From assembly GCF_000002985.6 (NCBI RefSeq), contig NC_003284.9:4092001-4156000 (forward strand): a stretch of DNA of 64,000 nucleotides, written 5' to 3'. The notes beneath the pieces are model-generated. The model saw nothing but the letters and a program-made list of their open reading frames with translations. It did no database searches and was not told the DNA's origin. The position numbers and the translations under genes are program-made. The stretch comes from Caenorhabditis elegans (lineage: Eukaryota; Nematoda; Chromadorea; Rhabditida; Rhabditidae). Below, piece by piece: positions 24,834 to 36,388 of the stretch. Every line of letters begins with the position of its first letter. Position 1 is the first letter of the stretch.

Positions 24834-25946
24834 TTTTTTTCTTCATTTGCAAGGATTTCACAGTTGTCTTTTGCGTTTATTTTCAATTTCAAATTCATAA
24901 TTCAATCTCTACAATCTCAGCACTTCCACTCTTTATTTTGTTTTTTTGAACTCACACAAATAAATTTTTTTGCTTTTTTTTTCTTTTTTTTTCAATTTCA
25001 CTGACCGGAACTTTTTTTCATTTCCATATATAGCCGCTGTTTAGAGCTCGATTACTTTTAGATATAAAATCTAGACAACTGAGTTCACGTTTTCTTGTCA
25101 AAAATCATTAATCACAAATGAAAAATTATTCGTTTGCAAGATAGATTAAAGCGAAAACTTTCCCTTTGCCAATCCCTTTTATTTTTTGCTCTCTGTGGTC
25201 CCGAGTACAAAATCATTCCCCGAGGTAAAATTCTTCACCATTTATCAGGCAAAATGTGCGTCTTTTTGTCTCAAATCTTTGCAGCTTTGCCCGAACATGA
25301 AATACAATTTATGTTGCTGACTTTGTTGCTCAGGCGTTTGATTCTAACTCAGATTATATTTTTACATATATAATATGATTGAAGCAAAAAGCATTTAATC
25401 CGGATCTTTCATCCATCTTAACATTTTATTATTGAATTCTATACAAAAGAAAACACTTGTTTTCAACTTGTTTAAAAGAATTCACATTTCTTATTAACTC
25501 TCTAACATTTACTAAGTATATTTTTGACACTTCTACGTCAATCTTGAAAAATTAGCAGTGAAAAGACACCAGAAATGGAGAGCGGAAAAGATATGCGACT
25601 CAGCGGCTCACTTGACTAATCTTGTAATCCGCTAGTGGAAAAAGAAGCGCGAGAAGCATCTTGATTGATTTTCATCATTCGCACAAAAATACCTTCCCTC
25701 ATTGCCATAATGTTCTTTCACTATTTTTTCATCTCCTCTGTTAGAATCTCGTTCACATGACAAGCGCCAAAAGTGGTCGAACATAAATTACTAACTGCCA
25801 TCAACATTACTCATTCATGCTAATCGAGCAACTCTCAGCGCGCCCGCTATCGATCCTCTTCATTTTTTATTAACGCCTTGTGCCCTTCAATCTACTTAAC
25901 ATTCCTTTCAATCTGGCTAGTTTTCCCATCTTTATTTTGCTTACAG
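24834..25946. other. Spacer between two tetraspan genes
   Basis: An AATAAA at 24959-24964 is followed by long pyrimidine tracts, marking the 3' end of the upstream gene. The remaining sequence, about 1 kb, has no recognisable exon and ends in a TTGCTTACAG acceptor directly before the next start codon. Confidence 0.55.
24959..24964 (+). terminator. Poly(A) signal AATAAA
   Basis: It lies about 125 bases after the TAA of the 150-aa tetraspan gene and is followed by T-rich sequence. Confidence 0.65.
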
Positions 25947-25950
25947 AAAA

Positions 25951-27487
25951 ATGGATAGCCCAAAAAGTCCTCGAAGCCCAAAAGTTCTTTCTCATCATAA
26001 TTCAATGAAAAGTTTACGGTCAGTTCGGAGTCAGAAGAGTATGCGTTCGTTGAAAAGTCAAAAAAGCACACAGAGCATTCGAATATTCAATCATCACCAC
26101 GATACTTATCAGACTTGCTTTGGTTTCATGCACGTAAAGGTTAGTTTTTGCCCGTCTCTCACTAACTAGATTAATTAAGGAGCTAGCATTTTTTTTAAAC
26201 TGAAACGCTAATATGTTTAGTCTAATGAAGAATGTGTAAATTTTGACGATACATTTTGAATTAACGACCATTGTTACTTCTCTAATAAAAATGTGGGAAG
26301 AAAAAGTTTTGGATTCCCAATGTGCTTTTGGCTATATCGTAACATGTTAAAAAGGTAATCTGATTATCTGTAAAGGAAATAATAAAAATCAGCATGAAAT
26401 TCCACTAGCACGATTAAACTACACTTAAACCTTTCCCAACTGAAAAAAACGTTCTAGATATTGAAAAGTTGAGCATTCTTCAATCATGAATTCAAAATGA
26501 CGCATATATATATATATATATATATATATGAGAAATGCAGTTTTGTGATCGAATTTGTGAAACAGGTTAGGGAAAATATAGTGCTATTTTGTTCAAATCA
26601 GGGTAGCGTTTTATTCAAAAACAACTTTTTTTTTTGACCCAGTTCCATATGAGAACCAAAAAAACGCTGCTTAGATAAATTGGGACAAATTATGAAAAGT
26701 ATTTTAAAATAAAGCCGTCGTAGTATCAGTGTTTTTGGAAAGAAACGTGCTGATTTCCAGTGACTCAAACTCTGAGCAAACTAAAAAATCAATTGTGGAC
26801 AAATTTTAGCACTTTATTAGACTGGTTCCTTGGTTTTCTGAAAAAAAAAACAATTTTTTCTGATAATTTCAGATTGCTACCTGCTCCATTGGATTTTTCG
26901 CTCTCCTTGGTGTCTGCTTTACTCTGGTCTATTGCGTTTTCACATCACAGGAGGTATTATAATTCATAAGGTTCATTATTGCACAAATCCATATTTCAGC
27001 AACGGCGCCCTAATATGAAGTTATACGCGATTCCCATGATCATAGTCATTATTGCCCTGCTTTACATGTTTGTTGGAATCTTACAACAAAAAGCGCATTT
27101 ATTATTTGCTTTTATTGCATTACAGGTAATGATCAAAGATTATGTTCAATGATCTTATAACAAAACATTTTTCCAGATATCAGTGACATTCGGAATTGCT
27201 GTTTTGATTGTTATTATTTTGATATCAGTAGCTTGTAATACTACGTTCATCCTCAAATTTTTTGTGGACATTAGTCTAGCCCAATCTGAATACAGTAGGT
27301 TTCCAACCACAAAGCAGTGTGAGAATACTACTATTTTGAAGCAAAAACAGCGTTGACAGCGCTTGTTGGACTATCATTTCAACTTGGAATTCATATATGG
27401 GCTCTTCGAGCAGTTTGTGGATGCTATCGCTATTTTACAGATATTCACAAATTTGAAGTACGACAAGCGCAAGCTAACTATGTCTAA
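25951..27487 (+). CDS. LAPTM4-like four-transmembrane protein, 216 aa
   Basis: Five exons (25951-26139, 26873-26953, 27000-27125, 27177-27294, 27351-27487) encode 216 residues, stop TAA 27485-27487. The N-terminal cytosolic tail of about 50 residues is built of Ser with Arg/Lys in near-repeats (SLRSVRSQKSMRSLKSQKS), likely phosphorylated. It is followed by CFGFMHVKIATCSIGFF, which resembles the Cys...Gly..His.....Gly start of helix 1 in LAPTM4-type and related nematode tetraspan proteins. Four helices follow, then a short tail with CGCYRYF. A TTGCTTACAG acceptor 4 bases before the ATG suggests trans-splicing, possibly as the second gene of an operon with the gene at 23338, although the 1.1-kb gap is long for that. 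If LAPTM-like it would act in endosomes or lysosomes; that is inference. Confidence 0.82.
26504..26529. repeat. (AT)13 microsatellite
   Basis: Uninterrupted AT dinucleotide run in the first intron of the 216-aa tetraspan gene. Confidence 0.9.
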
Positions 27488-27651
27488 TCATTTGTTTTCT
27501 GTATATGTAACGATAATCACACGAGTCATTTTTCGTACATTTTTGTACATTTAAATGTATTTATTTATTTTGCTTGTTTTTTTTGACTTCAATATATTAA
27601 CCCGAACAAGAAATTGACAGAATTATTAAAACTAAAAAATTAAATGAACTC

Positions 27652-29016
27652 CTATTTACAGCATGTTGTTATTGTGAGCGTGTAAAGTGCATCGTACACA
27701 TTCCGAGTTAACGATGTTTCACCGGCTTGTCCCATTCTGATCAGCTGTTCTCCATTGTGACCATAGTCCTGAAATAGAATTGATTGATGATTGATAAAAA
27801 TAGTCAAAAATACAACTATAACGTAGTGCAAAACTCTTTAACAATTTGGTTTTCTTATCAGTCATATTTTGAAGTGGATACCTGGTGCTACCTATTTCGT
27901 TAAGTAGTATGCCGCAAATTCAGGAATTCGGCAAATTAGTTTGCATTTTCATTGGAATCAGTTTTAAATTCCTGGTTTAATTTCGTTGAACACTATGAAT
28001 TCTATGGTGTGGCGCTTGGGGATTGCTTTGAACTACTTGCCATATGTTATGTTTTCCTTCAAAAATTGAATATTTTCAGAGGTTTTGTCTAATTGTACTC
28101 ATAAGGGTTTAACATGACCATGTATTTTAATTACATACTACAAAAGTTATTATATTTTTCAGAATTTTCAGTAAAAACATATTGGTAAGTTTTCAAATTT
28201 GCAAAAAATTGTGAACCTCTATTGTGTATGAAAAAAAATATATATTAAAACTGTAGAACTTCATTTTGCAAGTTTCATGTACACATTAAAAAAATATTCA
28301 AAAAAATTGGAAGTTTTTATTATGATATTTGGTTGTTTCAGCACCATATCAATAAATTAAAACATTTTTTGCACTTACGCTATTCTACATTCAAATTGAC
28401 TATTTTATTTCAGGACTATTGAAAATAAAATAAAAAAAAAACATGTAAAAATAAAAATTTCAATAAATATGTATCATGTGTAGTAGACGATAAGAAGTAG
28501 AGAGATATAACTTATTTACATTTCAATTATTTTTTAAATTTGTTGTATGAATCTTTAAATAGACCATTCCGTTTTTTAGTGCAACTAAACTTCGAATCAC
28601 AAGAAAAATACTAATCTTTCTACTCTCTTTTTCTAATTTTTTACGTCAATCTTATTTCAAAAAAATTCGAAAAGAAAGCCCACGATTTTTCAAAATTTTT
28701 TTAAGCAGTGATTCACTTAAAACCCCACCTTCGGATTTACATCAGTCTGAACAGAAAGCTTGAGCTGATCCTCAGTGAATCCCTGCGGACAGGCTGAGCC
28801 CATTTTCAGCACACAGAGCCGTTCATCAGTCCATGCTGCAAAGAAAATGTCGCTTTTTTATAAAGAAAAATTATACTTACATTTACTTATTTTTTCAGTA
28901 ACTAGATGAGGTGTTTCGTGTGGATTTGACATAATTATTGGAACACCAGATATGAAATTGAATAAAAACATAGCAATTATCACGAAAAGTGCAGAAGAAA
29001 AGTTGTTGGAAAGCAT
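27652..29016 (-). CDS. Small secreted protein, ApeC-like, 119 aa
   Basis: Three exons (28881-29016, 28729-28835, 27652-27768), phases consistent, encode 119 residues. The N-terminal hydrophobic stretch (FSSALFVIIAMFLFNFISG) is a signal peptide. The mature part has LCVLKMGSACPQGF, then a spacer, and ends TLTITTCCK. The CP.GF motif with a terminal Cys pair resembles the ApeC (apextrin C-terminal) module, here reduced to a minimal single copy; the family call is tentative. A TATA box lies 45-50 bases upstream and an acceptor (TTTTTCAG) 17 bases upstream of the ATG. Apextrin-type proteins bind microbial or egg surfaces in other animals; no function is shown here. Confidence 0.85.
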
Positions 29017-29059
29017 TTTTTGTTGTTAATTCTGAAAAATTATTCAATTCAAATCGTTT

Positions 29060-29066
29060 CTTTATA
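29060..29066 (-). promoter_or_regulatory. TATA box of the ApeC-like gene
   Basis: The minus strand reads TATAAAG about 45 bases upstream of the ATG at 29016. Confidence 0.5.
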
Positions 29067-29924
29067 CTGCCATATCAACAATAACAATTGTTCAAATACA
29101 AAGCACAGGGAATGGCAGGCAGCTGGTTAATATTTACATATTAAACCAACTTATTTCACAGCACAAAAGAGTGCTTATTTCAATTTGATCGGTTGGAATT
29201 TTTGGTTAAAAGGAGAAAGTTTTTGAGAAAGAGGGGATAGAAATTTTAGAGTTAATAAAATAGTTATGCCTATTCGAAAACGTTCCAAAAATCATATTGA
29301 GAAGCGTATTGTCCACACAAAACTTGCAATAAGATTTCTCGATGCAGAAAATCAAATAAAAAGTTACTGGCAAAAATAAAAATCAAAAACCTAGTAGAAC
29401 ACTGTGCTTCTGAACTCGCAAGCTGTCGAAAAAATTAAGAAAAAAAGCTAGTCAATTGTTTAATCAAACTCATGTTTGCCTTACGTACTAATCATAAACA
29501 CTGGGTTCTGTTAACCGATACTACCTGTTTCTGAATTAGTTTTGATTCGGGTGTTTGAAAAAACTTTCACAAAAAAACCGATTTTTTAAGTTACATAGGT
29601 GGGGGTAGGCTGAAAACTGAAAAACGTTTATTAAAAAAAGTTTACTAATTAAAAATGAGATGAGATAAAGACAATTAAATAAAAATAATTCTTAAGAATG
29701 AAAATTTGGTTTCTTTCGAAAATTGTTTCCCGTATTTAATAGATAAGAAAGGTGAAGAATAAAATTGAACTGATTAAATGATTAAGGCACATGAATCATT
29801 TGTTTGGTCGGAAATGATGAATGAAATAAAAAATGAAATCAAACCAAAGTTCGGTATGATAAAAAAAAATAAATAAATAGAGTATGTAAAATCAAATTAA
29901 ATTTGAGTGTGAACATCTGCTTTT

Positions 29925-32900
29925 TCAACGCTGTTTATGAAAAGTTCCGATTGGCCGATAATCTGTAAAATATGTAGGGTTTAGTGGACGCTTGGTTAGG
30001 TACTCATGTTCTTTTTAGATTGCCAACATTTTTCACACCAAGTACATAGTTTAAAATTAAAAAATTACATATATACATTGGTTGCCATGTCTATTAAAAG
30101 TCGTCAGTGGGGAAAAAATAAAATACACTCCGGTGGTGCCAGAATTAAAAAAAAATTATAGCACTATCGCACGTTGGAATCTTTACATGAAAATTATTAA
30201 CTAAACCATAAGTAATACATAAACAGAAAGGTAAAATTTTTTAGATTGACGACTTACAAAAAATGACAATAATTGATCAATTTTTTGAATTGAAATAAAT
30301 CATTTTCAAAAACAGTTAAAAATAGTTTGTTTGCGATATTTGGGCATTTGAGCACGAAAGGTGTTTTTTAAAACAATTTTACATATGTTCAACTCTGTCA
30401 GTACAGTAATGCTCTTTTCACTTTACCTGATCAATATCAATTTGCGAATACATAACATCTTGCACGGGTGCCAAAAAACTGCCGGGGAAAGTTGTACCAT
30501 CGTAATAGTCGTACTCAAGTTCATCACATTCGCTGAGTGAAGATTGTCCACGGGGTGGTACAGGTGACTCGTGGGATAGGCAAGCACGAGCCGTTCTGAA
30601 AAAAAAACATTAGGAGCAACATATTTGAATTTAAATGTTGAAATGCAAATGATAAATCAATGGCAGTAGCGTTATGCAAAAAAAAGCTTGAATAGAATGA
30701 AAATTTACAAAAAAAAACCGCAGTAAAAGGGTAAATGTTTTGTCAGACTGGCAAAAAGTTGTCTAGTTGTCAACGGTAGAGAGTCTACTTCAAACAAAAA
30801 TTTTTGTTGTTTTGAAAAAGTTATCTAGTAGTTATTATGAAAAAAATCTTCCACAAACCTTGGTGTACTTTGTACACTCAACTGAATCCCAATGCTCCGC
30901 TTCGCTACATAATTTCTTGAGCTTACATGTGTGCTCTCCGTGTTGCCACTTCTAATCATTTCCGAATCATATCTGAAGCATCTTTATTCAAGTTTGCAAA
31001 TTTAAGAAGAAGTACTTACTTGTTGTCCATCAATGGTACTTCTGGACTAGTATTCCTTCTCATGGATGCCGTTACCGCTGCACATACTAATGGCGGAATG
31101 AATATTATGCAGATGAAGATGATAGCTAAAAGATTCGAGATAGAAGATAGCGTCAAATTATGAATTTTTTTAATGTGCTACCCATAATCGCTATAGCCAT
31201 TGTTTCCGGACAAAATGGTTGACATGAGTCGATTTTTGCAACTGTTGGTGAAGAATCAGCATCTGCAATCAAAAAATAAGAAATACGATTCCCCCGTCAA
31301 AAAATTTGTTGTATGCTGCTTTTTTTTTTGTTCTCACACATTTTCCCCTTTTCCTCTTTTTCTAGCATTCCAAGTTGTAAATGTGTTGCATTTTAATTAG
31401 AACACAAGGGTGGCGCTCTTGGGGCCCAACGTATTTTCCTATTTCTCTTGTCTCACTACGCCTTCCAATTTCATTCTTGTCAAAACCTTCTACACATGTC
31501 ATTCTTGTTGTCTCAATTGCTGCCCCCATCTTCATACATGCACATTTTTCGAGCCAAAAGAAGCATAGGGGGAAAAGATAGGAAATTCGTTTTGTCTGGG
31601 TCTCGCGCAATTTTTAATAGGTTCAACATGACAACGAGCCTTGACGGGTTAACTTGTCAACATATTCATGAGTATCAAACTATTTGGGAAAATTTGGCTC
31701 TCTTTTTCCTGTCAGAATTATTAAGCGGCAAGTGCATTGAAACTCGTTTATACACTTTTCATTCGAATGAGGAAAAATTAACTAACCTCGCACGGAGTAC
31801 GAAACTGTGAATCCATCGTCAATTTGTTTTAATCTAGCAGTGTCGTTGCTTTTGCTCCAAAGGACGACAAAAATCGGAGCAGACATGGGAAGAGAGAACT
31901 GATATTCTTGATGAGAATCAGATGACCAAACTAGTTCCTGAAAAAATTTGAGAATACAAAATTTGCCAAATTTTGGCAAGTTTATGAATGCTAATAACAA
32001 AATTGCGTAGGTTGATTTAAAAAATTCTAAAATTTTTTGGAAAGGTGCCAACGTTAGCGAAGATGTCGCCGCAATTTTTCAAGTTATTCAAAAAACCAAA
32101 CCCTACTTGATAAGGTGCTCTCAGAAAAAAGAACAATTTCCCCTTGGCATCTCCTTGCTTCCGTATTGTGAAGTCAGCTATTTTAAACCCATCCATTTTT
32201 GGTAACGTCCAAGTCTGATTCCCTTCGCACATCCTGCTATGCCTAAAAAAGTACAAATTTCCTTTAGTCCAAATCCTGTTCTCACCTTGACGAGGCGAAA
32301 AATGAGCTGGCTTCCAGCGACAAAGCACATCCGCAAGAACAATTCGTAGACAAACTTTGAGGCATCATAGCTTCCGGGCATTTTGTTAATGTACACTCCT
32401 GAGTTTCTATCAATGGCCCGTCGCAATATTTTGATCTTTTCGGCACTGGCTCATTACAGAATCGTACTCTTCGTTGCCGTCCCGATCCGCAAGTTTCCGA
32501 GCATGCACTCCACTCGCTCCATGCCGACCATCCGCCAAGTTTTCTTTCCACTGAAAAAAGAAACAATAGAATTGTATGGAATTTGACGCTTTCTGTTTTG
32601 CTTTAGTTGTTGCTTTTCTGCTTTTCATATACATTTTCCATACAAAATTGTCAAAATTCTCAATGGGTGGTCCACTCACTCCGCAGACCCTTCTGTTTCA
32701 AAATGACGGCAATTTTTAAAACTTGTGATGAGACTATTGCTATGCAAAACAATCCACTTGAAGTACGAAGTGAATTAGCACACTTGACAGCTAGATTGAG
32801 AACCTTCCGACGACACTTTATAATAATGACGGAACGACGACTTCAGGAAGTGACAGAGAGTCTTCCTCTTCCGGCTCTCTTAGAAACAATACGTAAAACT

Positions 32901-35900
32901 GATACAATCTAAGTCCCTCCAGCTTTTGAAACATGTTTTTCCATGTTTTGCGGTTGCTATGTTTGCTCGTTGTGTTCGCGCACCTATTAGCTGCATCTCT
33001 AAGTATTGTCCGCATTCATTGTCACATTATTAATTCATTTTGTGCTCTTCCGACTAAAAGCTCGAGAAAGGTCAAGTTTGGCGGTCAGATCAAAACAATT
33101 GACAATATGTGTCAACCATATTGTGCATTTTCCTACGAACACAAAAGTGCATCAGTGTTATTAGGAAGTCGTTCAGTTTAATGAGAAGCGTACATTAAAA
33201 ATAATTGCGTTTTCTACTTCACCAGTGGTTTTTCCATATTTTCGCTAGTTGATGGAATAATTACAGAGCGCTTGGTGATCATCATCACCAGATGATGTTT
33301 GTTCAGTAATGAAGTACCTATTCGACATGGATTGTTGCATGTGCCAAGTGTCTCCTTGACCCTAGGCTCATCTGTGCACATCTGCTTCACGCATGTCATA
33401 CAATAGAAGCACAGGTAACGTCTGTCGATAATTAGGAGCAGCGTTCGCACACTCGCGCATTTTATATCAACTATTCATCAGAAGAAAAACATCTGCACAT
33501 TGGAACAGGACATCCCTCCGAGCTTGTGTTTCATATGATTAGCGGCAGCTTGCGAGAATTCTTAACTCAATAATTATTATGAATATATTGGAAGGGAGAG
33601 AGCACTCCGCAAATCAAGTTATAACCATTGCAGCGTAAGATGTGAAAGCCAAATTTATTGCCGCTCTCTTATTATTAATTGCCTAAAGGCAATTCTATTC
33701 TCGATCTCTGCAAAAAACCGGAACACCTCGGAAATTCGGTATTGCTTGCAGATTGTTCATCCCTATGCCCTTTGCTGGTCCTGCTGGTCTTGGTCCTATT
33801 AGCCGTTGTCACCTGCTCAATCGGCTCACTTCCCCCTTCCCTTCAGTTGCCTTCTCAATAACCAAAGCTCCCCATATGTCAACGCGCTCGCTTACACTCG
33901 TAATATGCAAATTATTGTTGTTTCTTGCACAAACAAGAAGTAAATCCCATGGGGTAAAAGAAAAAATGAGCAAAAAATAGTGAAACACACCTGGCTCCGT
34001 ACTGACGCAAACGCTGTGCCATGTATGAGACACTGAAGAGTTGCGGTTAACGGATACCAACTCGAAGCAGTATTTCTCGTGGATTATGTCAAATTGGGAG
34101 CAACTGATTTTCAGGTGATGCATGTCGGGAGCAATTCCAATTTCCTCTGAAAAAAAAACTTACATAAAAGAAAAATATTTTTAAAAAATCGGTATAGCGT
34201 TTCAGGTTTCGTGCATAATCTTGCATGATTCCTACGTAGAAAAATATTGCGTAGTTTTCCATGACTCTTGCGTAAGGCACCAAACAAACTAAGCAAGATT
34301 TTTTGCCAGAGTAGTTTTTTCAAACAAACGGAAATTAACGGTACACACAACTTGATTGTTTTTTTTTGAATTTTATAACAATATTATCAAAAACCGCCAA
34401 TTCTTTTAATTCATGTAAAGTGAAGAATTCGTGTTCCCGCTTTCCTCACTACCAACGCTTCCACTTCATTAATAACGTTTCAATGCAGGAATAGCTCATC
34501 TGTTAAATCTTGCATATTTCCAGGAAATGATGTGCTGCAATCGGTCACACAACCCCCCACCATCTTCGTAACAATAGAAATGGCGTCTAAGTTACTGCGC
34601 ACTAGGGACCAGTTTAATTGAAGCGAACATTTTCAATCATGAAACCAAAACCAATTACGTCGCCTCTTCAAAATGATGAAACACAACGACGACGTACCAA
34701 TATATACAGCTCCATCGTCATGGTTTTTCGCGCCTTCTGGAACTGCTAATATACGGAGCCGGTAGTGTAGATGCTCCATGGAGCACTCCGCCAAACTCCA
34801 GCCAACTGTGTAATCGGAACTGCAATGCGGGAAAATACTGTCCTCTCGTAGTCGTAGGGCATTTTGATTTGTTCGATTCACAACTATCCATTTGTCAGCC
34901 TGCAAGTAAAATATAAAAATGTACTCCCAATATCCATTTTTCAGTCTTTAATAGGGTGTAGATATGTTAGCTCTCTCCCTTTTCCATCAAGCTAAGCCGG
35001 ATCCCGAATCTCATAAAACTTGATATTTATTAATGCTCGTTCCGTTTAACGGGATATGGGGTCATGGAAACGACTGGTTGCATGCTCAAAGTGCTTTTAG
35101 CCTATTTTTTCTGTGGTTTTTTCTCAATCTAGTAAATGAAATTGTATAGGGAAATGAAAATGAGAAAATACTTTTACCACGAAACTTTTTTCATTAAGCA
35201 AAAGCATTGCTCTTTTCTTTTTTTTCTGCCTTCTCTGAAAGGCACGCTTCTCGAATTCTGCTCCAATATGCTAAACTCTCTAGGGAATGAAGCTTTGCCT
35301 ATCAATCCATGCCCATTAAAGGTGATGAAAATTTAGGCTTATTTTGTGGCAGATGCCTTTTTTGCAACCAACCCCTTCTTTTATTTATTGAGGGCCAAAA
35401 AAATGGAAAAAGGAAATGAGCTGTGTGGCACCGAAGACATGTGTAAAAAAGAGAAGAAGCTGTGCGGAAGTACCATATAATCAGGCGCCGAGATAGATTT
35501 CCTCTTTCTTGTTTTCTGCTACGTATAGGACGGGGTTATATTAACAAAAGCATACATATGATATTTGCTATATAGATGTTACATGTCATGTCTCACGAAA
35601 GAATTCGTAATCAAAAATTCTAAATTTTGAATTTTGAATTAGAATTAGTATAATAAAAATTGGAGGATTAAATCGTACATCAATCAACTGAAGCGTGACA
35701 AAAAGCACCTACCTGCACTGTATAATTGACCAGAGAAAGTCGAATTGACACGCGATAATAGCCGGGGTCTGAGAAGTGTTTACAACCGAAAATTAGGCTC
35801 GTCTTGGTGTCCTTCAGCGTTTTTGCAACGGCGCTCACCGTCTTCCAACTCGACTCCTCTTCTCCAGGAAACACCTGCAATGCAAATGTGATGTGACAAT

Positions 35901-36388
35901 TGGTGACAGTTTTTACCGACCTGGAAGGAGCGATATTCGAGTTGAATATCCGATAGATCCTCCCGACAAAGTTTTGGGAGTATGTGAACCGTTAGCTCAT
36001 TGAGCATTTCGTGAGTACTTGGTGTGAAAATTTTAATGTCTGGTGGAGATACCGCAAACTTGGAAAGCTGCAATTTTGGTAATTTACAAATTTTATTTGA
36101 AAAAACTTAAAGTGAAGTTACCAGTTTTCCATTTTCCTCTAACCGATAATCATTCGAAACTTGCAGAAAACATTCGCAAGGTATCACAGCTGTTTTGAAC
36201 AGGCAACTTGAGATATTCGAAGCGTAGATAGTGAATTGACTAGTGACGTCTGATGTCTCCACGTATGCTTGAGAGTTGGCATGTGGAGTTGACGGATTCA
36301 GTAGCGATTTTATGATTGGGATTGAATCAATTGGTAGCAATAGTAATAGGAAAAGGAATAAGGGGAATAATTTTAAAGCCAATGACAT
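29925..36388 (-). CDS. Type I membrane protein with one thrombospondin type 1 repeat, 626 aa
   Basis: Twelve exons: 36122-36388, 35921-36067, 35713-35874, 34698-34899, 33991-34146, 32286-32550, 32107-32242, 31787-31937, 31182-31262, 31020-31125, 30427-30595, 29925-29963; all phases join. The signal peptide is in the first 24 residues ([15 protein letters not shown]). Residues 25-311 form an extracellular region with scattered cysteines and several N-glycosylation sequons. The TSP1 repeat is 318-369 ([17 protein letters not shown], six cysteines in the family pattern). A Cys-rich then beta-rich region (380-495) looks like a CUB-type fold. The membrane helix is about 517-540 ([20 protein letters not shown]), followed by an 86-residue cytosolic tail with acidic and Tyr motifs ([10 protein letters not shown]). 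Architecture recalls vertebrate THSD1, but homology is not established. An acceptor TATAGCAG abuts the ATG. Confidence 0.88.
32703..32912 (+). CDS. Nested intronic ORF, 69 aa, helical
   Basis: A plus-strand ATG ORF inside the 1.4-kb intron between exons 5 and 6 of the TSP1 gene. Composition looks like protein: alternating charged and hydrophobic residues that predict two helices ([20 protein letters not shown] and [19 protein letters not shown]). It has no introns. A possible trans-splice acceptor, CTCCGCAG, ends about 14 bases upstream of the ATG. No family recognised. It may be a small nested gene or a chance ORF. Confidence 0.4.
   Translation: MTAIFKTCDETIAMQNNPLEVRSELAHLTARLRTFRRHFIIMTERRLQEVTESLPLPALLETIRKTDTI
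32933..33181 (+). CDS. Nested intronic ORF, 82 aa, secretory-like
   Basis: It starts 20 bases after the stop of the 69-aa ORF. An acceptor-like CCCTCCAG lies between them. The N-terminus [20 protein letters not shown] is a plausible signal peptide. The mature part has four cysteines (HCH, FCA, MCQ, YCA) and a basic middle. If real it would be a small secreted peptide made from the opposite strand of the TSP1 gene. Support is by composition only. Confidence 0.33.
   Translation: MFFHVLRLLCLLVVFAHLLAASLSIVRIHCHIINSFCALPTKSSRKVKFGGQIKTIDNMCQPYCAFSYEHKSASVLLGSRSV

Noticed and set aside
24768-26139. A single eight-helix gene joining the two tetraspan loci
   Set aside because: Every GT in the fourth exon lies at a codon boundary, and splicing in phase 0 to the acceptor at 25946 gives a TAG within four codons. 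Separate genes fit better.
33214-33450. Cys-containing minus-strand ORF in the TSP1 gene intron
   Set aside because: Its first codon is GTG, not ATG. No usable acceptor or donor in the right phase links it to the host exons.
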